Part shown: positions 40,955 through 45,454 of the stretch, piece by piece
Position numbering within the stretch: position 1 is the stretch's first letter
How the letters are laid out: each line of letters starts with the position of its first letter
Source of the DNA: an uncultured Candidatus Saccharibacteria bacterium
GTDB taxonomy: Bacteria; Patescibacteriota; Saccharimonadia; Saccharimonadales; Saccharimonadaceae
Length of the DNA: 45,454 nt
Reading direction: 5' to 3'
Assembly (NCBI GenBank): GCA_945872155.1
Contig: CAMBYK010000002.1
Coordinates: 1-45,454, forward strand
Position numbers and translations under genes: made by a program
The notes under the pieces: generated by a model
Seen by the model: only the letters and a program-made list of their open reading frames with translations
Databases searched by the model: none
What the model was told of the DNA's origin: nothing

Positions 40955-41548
40955 GTGGCAAAAATTTTACTAGTAGAGGACGACAAAAGCCTGCGCGAGA
41001 TTTATGGTATTCGCTTGGTAGCGGAAGGCTACACTATTGTGTCGGCCGGAGACGGCGAAGAAGCTTTGGCGGTGGCAGTGAAAGAGCGCCCCGATTTGGT
41101 ATTATCTGATGTGATGATGCCGAAAATTTCTGGTTTTGATATGTTGGATATCCTGCGCTCTACGGCCGAGACCAAAGATATTAAGGTGATTATGATGACG
41201 GCGTTATCTTCCGATGACCAGCGCAAACGCGGTGAAAGCCTAGGCGCGGATCGCTATTTGGTGAAATCGCAAGTTGGTATCGAAGATGTGGTGAATGCTG
41301 TGCATGAGGTGTTGAACGACCGCGTAGCAGCTCCGGCGGAGCCAGTTGCTGTAGCTTCGGCGGAGCCAGCGCAGGCACAAGCTCCAATGACGCAAGCTTC
41401 GGCCTTGACGCAGCCAGCGCAATCACAAGCGCCAGCACAAACCCAAACTCAAGCTCAGGTACAACCTCAGGCGCCAGCGCAAACTCCAGCACAGCCAGTT
41501 CAACCACAAATGCCATCCCAAGAAAATGGAACAAATCCGGCTCAATAA
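40955..41548 (+). CDS. single-domain response regulator with Gln/Pro/Ala tail
   Basis: 197 residues. A receiver domain (1-122) has the acidic pair ED-D at 8-10, phosphoacceptor Asp52 (LVLSDVMMPK), Thr82 and Lys104 (YLVKS). There is no DNA-binding or enzymatic output domain; instead residues 123-197 are a flexible Pro/Gln/Ala-rich tail with repeated QAPAQTQ-like units. It probably acts by protein-protein contact. It uses a GTG start with GGGAGG upstream. Its end overlaps the next gene by 23 bp. Confidence 0.93.
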   Translation: MAKILLVEDDKSLREIYGIRLVAEGYTIVSAGDGEEALAVAVKERPDLVLSDVMMPKISGFDMLDILRSTAETKDIKVIMMTALSSDDQRKRGESLGADRYLVKSQVGIEDVVNAVHEVLNDRVAAPAEPVAVASAEPAQAQAPMTQASALTQPAQSQAPAQTQTQAQVQPQAPAQTPAQPVQPQMPSQENGTNPAQ

Positions 41549-42203
41549 ATTTCTAGCAGAGAGGCTGGGATTGTCGCGCCGCGAGGCGGATGACGCGATT
41601 GAGGCCGGCAAGGTAAAAATAAATGGCGCGCGTGCTATTTTAGGCGCACGCATTGACAAAACTACCGAAGTATGCTATAATGGTAATGTTGTTCCGTTTG
41701 AGGCGGAGTTTTCTTATTTATTGCTGAATAAGCCTGCCGGGTATGTATGTTCGCGCCGTTCTCAGGGCGGTGTGCCGACGGTTTATCAACTTCTGCCCGA
41801 AAAATATCGCCAGCTAAAGAATGTTGGTCGGCTAGACAAGGACTCTTCTGGAGTGATATTGCTGACTAATGATGGCAACTTTGCTTTTGAGATGACGCAC
41901 CCTAAGTTCGTCAAGCGCAAGATTTATACCGTGGAGTTGGACCGGAGCTTAGAGCCACTACATCAGCAGATGATTGCGGACTTTGGCATTGAACTCAAAG
42001 ACGGTAGGAGCCGCCTAGGGTTGACTAGGCTAGATGAAACCCGCAAAATCTGGCAGGTAGAGATGAGCGAGGGGCGCAACCGCCAGATTAGGCGCACTTT
42101 TGGGGCGCTGGGATATACGGTAGTGAGTCTGAGGCGAGACGCCTTTGGCAAATGGACACTTGGAGATTTGCAACCTGGCGAATTTCGCGAGATTAAGATT
42201 TAG
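41526..42203 (+). CDS. RsuA/RluB-family rRNA pseudouridine synthase
   Basis: 225 residues: an N-terminal S4 RNA-binding domain (about 3-60, IRLNKFLAERLGLSRREAD) and a pseudouridine synthase domain with catalytic Asp104 in GRLDKDSSG, followed by the family motifs YTVELDR and EGRNRQIRRTF. It isomerises a specific uridine in 16S or 23S rRNA; RluB versus RsuA cannot be told without alignment. The ATG lies inside the response regulator gene, so the two are translationally linked. It ends 7 bp from the convergent FtsA-like gene; no terminator is visible. Confidence 0.93.
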   Translation: MEQIRLNKFLAERLGLSRREADDAIEAGKVKINGARAILGARIDKTTEVCYNGNVVPFEAEFSYLLLNKPAGYVCSRRSQGGVPTVYQLLPEKYRQLKNVGRLDKDSSGVILLTNDGNFAFEMTHPKFVKRKIYTVELDRSLEPLHQQMIADFGIELKDGRSRLGLTRLDETRKIWQVEMSEGRNRQIRRTFGALGYTVVSLRRDAFGKWTLGDLQPGEFREIKI

Positions 42204-42210
42204 TTTTAAG

Positions 42211-43518
42211 TTAATTTTGCAAAAGTTTGGCGAGTTTGGCGCGGAAATTATTTTCGTTTGGGGCGCCAGCTAGGGTGTCGAGCGCAACGCGGAGCAAGCC
42301 AAAAGCCGTGACATAAGAATGGTCAAGCGCAGAGTCTGTGTTGTTGCTAATGCCTGGAATGTCGGCGATATCTACTAGATGCACCACTGGGCGACGCGCG
42401 AACGGCAGTTCACTGAACCAATCAGAGGTAGCAAGCGACTCTTGGAGGGCCAACAGGCCAGCCCCGCCACCCGCGAGCAAAATTTGATTCGGTAGCATCT
42501 CGCCCGTATTGAAATCTTCTAGTGAAATCTGCACGCCAGAGAGCCAAACGGCGAGATTTGCGTCGATGGCTTGGTCGATTTTAGTGTGCACGGAGGCTGG
42601 GATGTCCGACTGATTGGGGTTGATTTTGGCCTTTTCAGCCGTGTCAAAGTCCACGCCGAGCGAATTCGCAATCTGGTGAGTGAAACTGCGACCGCCAACG
42701 CCGAACATCTTAGTCCCCTCAACGCCGCCGTCGTTCACAAGGGCGATATCAGTGGTGCCGCCGCCAATGTCCATGACGATGCCGGAGAAATTATTGTCCA
42801 AATCATCGCCGAGACAGGCACGGCAAACAGCAAAGGGTTCTACTGCGACAGCGAGCAAATCGAGACTGAGTTCGGCGCAGACTTTTTCGATGGCGGAAAT
42901 ATGCACCAGAGGGGCGAAGGCAGTATAAAATTGAATAGACAAGTCGGAGCCCTTGAAGCCGATCGGATTGCTAACCCTGTAGCCATCAATTTGCAGGCCC
43001 ACAATAGCGGAATTGATCAAACGAACTTCAACATTAGGGTTGTTGGTCTCGATGGCGACTTCTTTGCGAGCTTTTTCGCCAGCTTTTTCTTGCACTTTTT
43101 TGATAATCAGAGTCATTTCCTGCTCAGAAATTGGCTTGTTGCCGTTTTGGCGGCGATAGCGGATGGTAGAAGTGTCGCCTTTGATCAGCTCGCCAGCAAT
43201 ACCGACTACGGTGAGCTTGGCAGTGACGCCGGCCTGTTCTTCGGCGACGGCGAGGGCTTTTTCGCAGATGGCAATGGTGCCGGAAATATCGGCGATGGCC
43301 CCAGCATACATATTGTTAGGATGCTGACGGGCACGCCCGGTGCCGACTACTTTTAAGGTGTTATTTTTGGACTGAACGGCGATAACGGCTTTGACATATT
43401 CGGTCCCGATATCAAGAGCCAAGATGGTATCTTCGCTAGAGTAAGCAGGCTTAACAGCGGGAGCAACAGTTGGTGAAGATTTTTTGGCGAAAGGTAATTT
43501 ATCGGTGATATTGCTCAT
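42211..43518 (-). CDS. FtsA/PilM-like actin-fold ATPase
   Basis: 435 residues with the actin/Hsp70 phosphate motifs: ALDIGTEYVKAVI (phosphate 1), VMDIGGGTTDIALV (phosphate 2) and an adenosine motif ILLAGGGAGLLAL. An inserted SHS2-like domain (about 75-180) fits FtsA or the pilus protein PilM. FtsA tethers FtsZ to the membrane; PilM links type IV pilus parts. I see no ftsZ or pil genes next to it, so the choice is open. A C-terminal amphipathic end (NFRAKLAKLLQN) fits an FtsA membrane anchor. The ATG is 6 nt after TATACT; probably leaderless. Confidence 0.88.
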   Translation of the reverse strand: MSNITDKLPFAKKSSPTVAPAVKPAYSSEDTILALDIGTEYVKAVIAVQSKNNTLKVVGTGRARQHPNNMYAGAIADISGTIAICEKALAVAEEQAGVTAKLTVVGIAGELIKGDTSTIRYRRQNGNKPISEQEMTLIIKKVQEKAGEKARKEVAIETNNPNVEVRLINSAIVGLQIDGYRVSNPIGFKGSDLSIQFYTAFAPLVHISAIEKVCAELSLDLLAVAVEPFAVCRACLGDDLDNNFSGIVMDIGGGTTDIALVNDGGVEGTKMFGVGGRSFTHQIANSLGVDFDTAEKAKINPNQSDIPASVHTKIDQAIDANLAVWLSGVQISLEDFNTGEMLPNQILLAGGGAGLLALQESLATSDWFSELPFARRPVVHLVDIADIPGISNNTDSALDHSYVTAFGLLRVALDTLAGAPNENNFRAKLAKLLQN

Positions 43519-43524
43519 GTTTTT

Positions 43525-43533
43525 AGTATATCA
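43525..43533 (-). promoter_or_regulatory. promoter of the FtsA/PilM-like gene (leaderless)
   Basis: Minus strand TGATATACT (TATACT at 43525-43530), 6 nt before the ATG at 43518. Confidence 0.65.
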
Positions 43534-43610
43534 CAGGTGAGAATTTTGGCGGTGAGGAATTTGCGAAATGCGTGCTAAGAACATAAAAATTCGACGCGCG
43601 ACTCAAAATC

Positions 43611-43639
43611 TTGACTTTTCTTGAGCGGTTTGATATAAT
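43611..43639 (+). promoter_or_regulatory. nusA promoter
   Basis: TTGACT (43611-43616), a 17-bp spacer and TATAAT (43634-43639) with a TGA extension. The leader is about 55 nt. Confidence 0.85.
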
Positions 43640-43699
43640 AGAGTTATTACTTGATTGACCGGCCCGAAGAGGGACGGCATTTTTAATTTAAGGAGGATT

Positions 43700-44806
43700 A
43701 TGGAAGGTTTAGACCTGAAACAAATGTCCGCGATGGTAAAAGTGATTGCGGAAGAAAAAAACTTGCCCGAAGATGTAGTGCTAGAAGTAATCGAGGCAGC
43801 TATTGCGGCAGCTTGGCGCAAAGATAATGGCGACCGCGAGATGAACGTACGCGCAGTGCTGAATTTGAAAACTGGCGAGGCCGAAGTTTTTGTGGCTCGC
43901 ACAGTAGTGGAAGACGAGCTTGCCTACAACCCAGCAACCGAAATTCCGCTCAAAGAAGCTGGCAAGGGCGCCAAAATTGAGGATATCGTAGAAGAGAGCC
44001 ATAAGGTGACCAGCTTTGGTCGCGTGGCGTCTATGACTGCTAAGCAAGTGGTGGTACAGAGACTGCGTGAAGCCGAACGCGACGTGGTGCTGACTATGTT
44101 TGAAGATAAAATCGGCACTGTAGTAACCGGCATGGTCTCACGCGTGGAGCCTAAAATGGTCCACGTGGAGCTCGGCAAAGCTACCGGTATTATGCCAAAA
44201 TCTGAACAAATTGAAGGCGAACGCTACAGTGTGGGCAGTCGCATCAAGGTGTTTTTGAAAAATATCGAGCGCGATGAGCGCGGGGCTCGTTTGATCCTTT
44301 CTCGCGGTAATGCAGAATTTGTGCAATACCTCTTTACCCAAGAAGTGCCAGAGATCGAAAACGGCACCGTAGAAATCCGTGCAATTGCGCGCGAAGCTGG
44401 CCGTCGCACTAAAATCGCCGTGATGGCGACCGTTCCCGGCGTGGACCCAGTTGGCACCTTTGTGGGTGGACGCGGAGTGCGCGTGCAGGCCGTGATGAAT
44501 GAGATTGGCGAACGTGAAAAAATCGACATTGTCAACTGGAGCGACAACGCCTCCGAATACATCCGCGAAGCACTCAGCCCGGCGGAGATTGTAAAAGTTG
44601 ACATTGACGGCAAGCATGCCAAGGTTTTCGTGAGCGAAGACCAGCAATCGATCGCAATCGGCAAACAAGGGCAAAACGTACGTTTGGCTTCGAAACTAAC
44701 CGGCTACGAACTAGATATTGAGCTCGCTAAGTCTGCGCCAAAGAAGAAGAAACAGAACGTAGAAGATTCTCTACTCAGCGCAATCGAAGAAACTACCGAA
44801 GAATAA
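43700..44806 (+). CDS. nusA: transcription termination/antitermination factor NusA
   Basis: NusA binds RNA polymerase and nascent RNA. The 368 residues have the N-terminal polymerase-binding domain (MEGLDLKQMSAMVK... LEVIEAAIAAAWRK), an S1 domain (GTVVTGMVSRVEPKMVHVEL) and two KH domains (GRRTKIAVMA...DPVGTFVGGRGVRVQAVMNEI; QSIAIGKQGQNVRLASKLTG). C-terminal acidic repeats are absent, as in many bacteria. The start at 43700 has AAGGAGG; a 15-codon extension upstream is rejected because it has no ribosome-binding site. rimP and infB are not adjacent, unlike the usual operon. Confidence 0.96.
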   Translation: MEGLDLKQMSAMVKVIAEEKNLPEDVVLEVIEAAIAAAWRKDNGDREMNVRAVLNLKTGEAEVFVARTVVEDELAYNPATEIPLKEAGKGAKIEDIVEESHKVTSFGRVASMTAKQVVVQRLREAERDVVLTMFEDKIGTVVTGMVSRVEPKMVHVELGKATGIMPKSEQIEGERYSVGSRIKVFLKNIERDERGARLILSRGNAEFVQYLFTQEVPEIENGTVEIRAIAREAGRRTKIAVMATVPGVDPVGTFVGGRGVRVQAVMNEIGEREKIDIVNWSDNASEYIREALSPAEIVKVDIDGKHAKVFVSEDQQSIAIGKQGQNVRLASKLTGYELDIELAKSAPKKKKQNVEDSLLSAIEETTEE

Positions 44807-44817
44807 TATCACTAATC

Positions 44818-44846
44818 AAAAAACCACCTTACGGGGTGGTTTTTTG
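44818..44846 (+). terminator. intrinsic terminator of nusA
   Basis: Stem AAAAAACCACC/GGTGGTTTTTT with a short loop, 12 nt after the stop codon. Confidence 0.87.
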
Positions 44847-44876
44847 AAAAGACAAGAGCCGCCCTTTCGGACGGCT
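44846..44876 (-). terminator. intrinsic terminator of the rRNA operon
   Basis: Minus strand stem AGCCGTCC/GGGCGGCT (one G-U pair) with GAAA loop, then a T-rich run, 11 nt after the 5S rRNA. Confidence 0.82.
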
Positions 44877-44886
44877 GCTTGTATAA

Positions 44887-44993
44887 TTTGGCACCTTGCT
44901 AGTTTCCCGCAAAGCAGTATAATCGCCGCTACTGGGCTTGACTTCTGTGTTCGGAATGAGAACAGGTATTCCCCCAGCGCTATGGGCACCAAA
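44887..44993 (-). rRNA. 5S ribosomal RNA
   Basis: About 107 nt. The ends TTTGGTGCC and GGTGCCAAA pair over nine positions (two G-U), and the conserved loop CCGAACACAGAAGTCAAGC is present. Exact ends are estimated from the closing helix. Confidence 0.92.
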
Positions 44994-45052
44994 CACGCTC
45001 CTGACGGCGAATTGATGTCCGATTATACAGCCAAAATTGAAATATACTTGCT

Positions 45053-45130
45053 GGTGCTATTCGAGCACCGATTGCTAGTTAAGTCTACCAAACTACCCTT
45101 GCTAGTGCAAGCACAAGCATAGTAGTTTGG
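45053..45130 (-). other. 23S-5S spacer with processing stems
   Basis: The spacer between 23S and 5S holds two inverted repeats: GGTGCT/AGCACC (45053-45069) and a long stem with 9-bp arms CCAAACTAC/GTAGTTTGG (45088-45096 with 45122-45130). They look like RNase III-type processing stems. No tRNA is present. Confidence 0.55.
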
Positions 45131-45132
45131 AC

Positions 45133-45454
<322 letters not shown>

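Noticed and set aside
41671-41690. TATGCTATAATGG inside the pseudouridine synthase gene
   Set aside because: A good extended -10 match, but it is in coding sequence with no gene start after it; probably chance.

Overview
The window looks like a chromosome segment from a Candidatus Saccharibacteria (TM7; Patescibacteria/CPR) bacterium. This is an inference from the proteins (an IscS/IscU pair next to a class III ribonucleotide reductase, Ala/Lys-rich extensions on SecE and L1, a Baseplate-J-like membrane protein, very large secreted proteins of no known family) and from the promoter style. TGA is a normal stop codon in several genes, so the UGA-as-glycine code of Gracilibacteria/Absconditabacteria does not apply. 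I see no IS element, prophage or CRISPR array.

Layout. 1-470: no gene, a purine/GA-rich tract and a long hairpin. 471-3923 (-): fusA and tuf. 4094-8286 (-): a YgjV-like membrane protein and the Glu/Asp-tRNA amidotransferase genes gatC, gatA, a membrane-anchored Rx4H (HEPN-like) gene, and gatB. 8306-12926 (-): nrdD-nrdG-iscS-iscU, where the oxygen-sensitive reductase, its radical-SAM activase and a minimal Fe-S assembly pair share one promoter covered by two NrdR-like boxes. 12993-13196 (+): a small protein. 13177-19409 (-): a heterodimeric ABC exporter, tmk, and a secreted cutinase-vWA-PKD protein. 19503-22095 (-): secE-nusG-rplK-rplA. 22290-32381: an envelope-protein region bounded by tRNA-Gln and two tRNA-Pro genes, with a secreted sortase-like protein, a lipoprotein, a 968-residue multi-pass protein, a protein with a strongly structured mRNA leader, a 1207-residue secreted protein and a small secreted protein. 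32703-39483 (-): a TPR-like membrane protein, a candidate ncRNA on the opposite strand, obg with an in-frame repeat insertion, a LysM-CHAP wall hydrolase, a RuvX-MltG fusion and a Baseplate-J-like protein. 39533-42203 (+): a soluble PAS histidine kinase, a single-domain response regulator and an RsuA/RluB pseudouridine synthase. 42211-43518 (-): an FtsA/PilM-like ATPase. 43700-44806 (+): nusA. 44887-45454 (-): 5S rRNA and the 3' end of 23S rRNA.

Promoters are very regular. Many have a -35 near TTGACA/TTTACA, exactly 17 bp, then TATAAT, and many carry a TGn (often TATGC) extended -10. For about eleven genes the -10 lies only 6-9 bp from the start codon, so their mRNAs should be leaderless or nearly so. 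Others (tuf, secE, nusG, tmk, nrdD, nusA) have true leaders with strong Shine-Dalgarno sequences. Function assignments rest on motifs read by eye; no database search was made.
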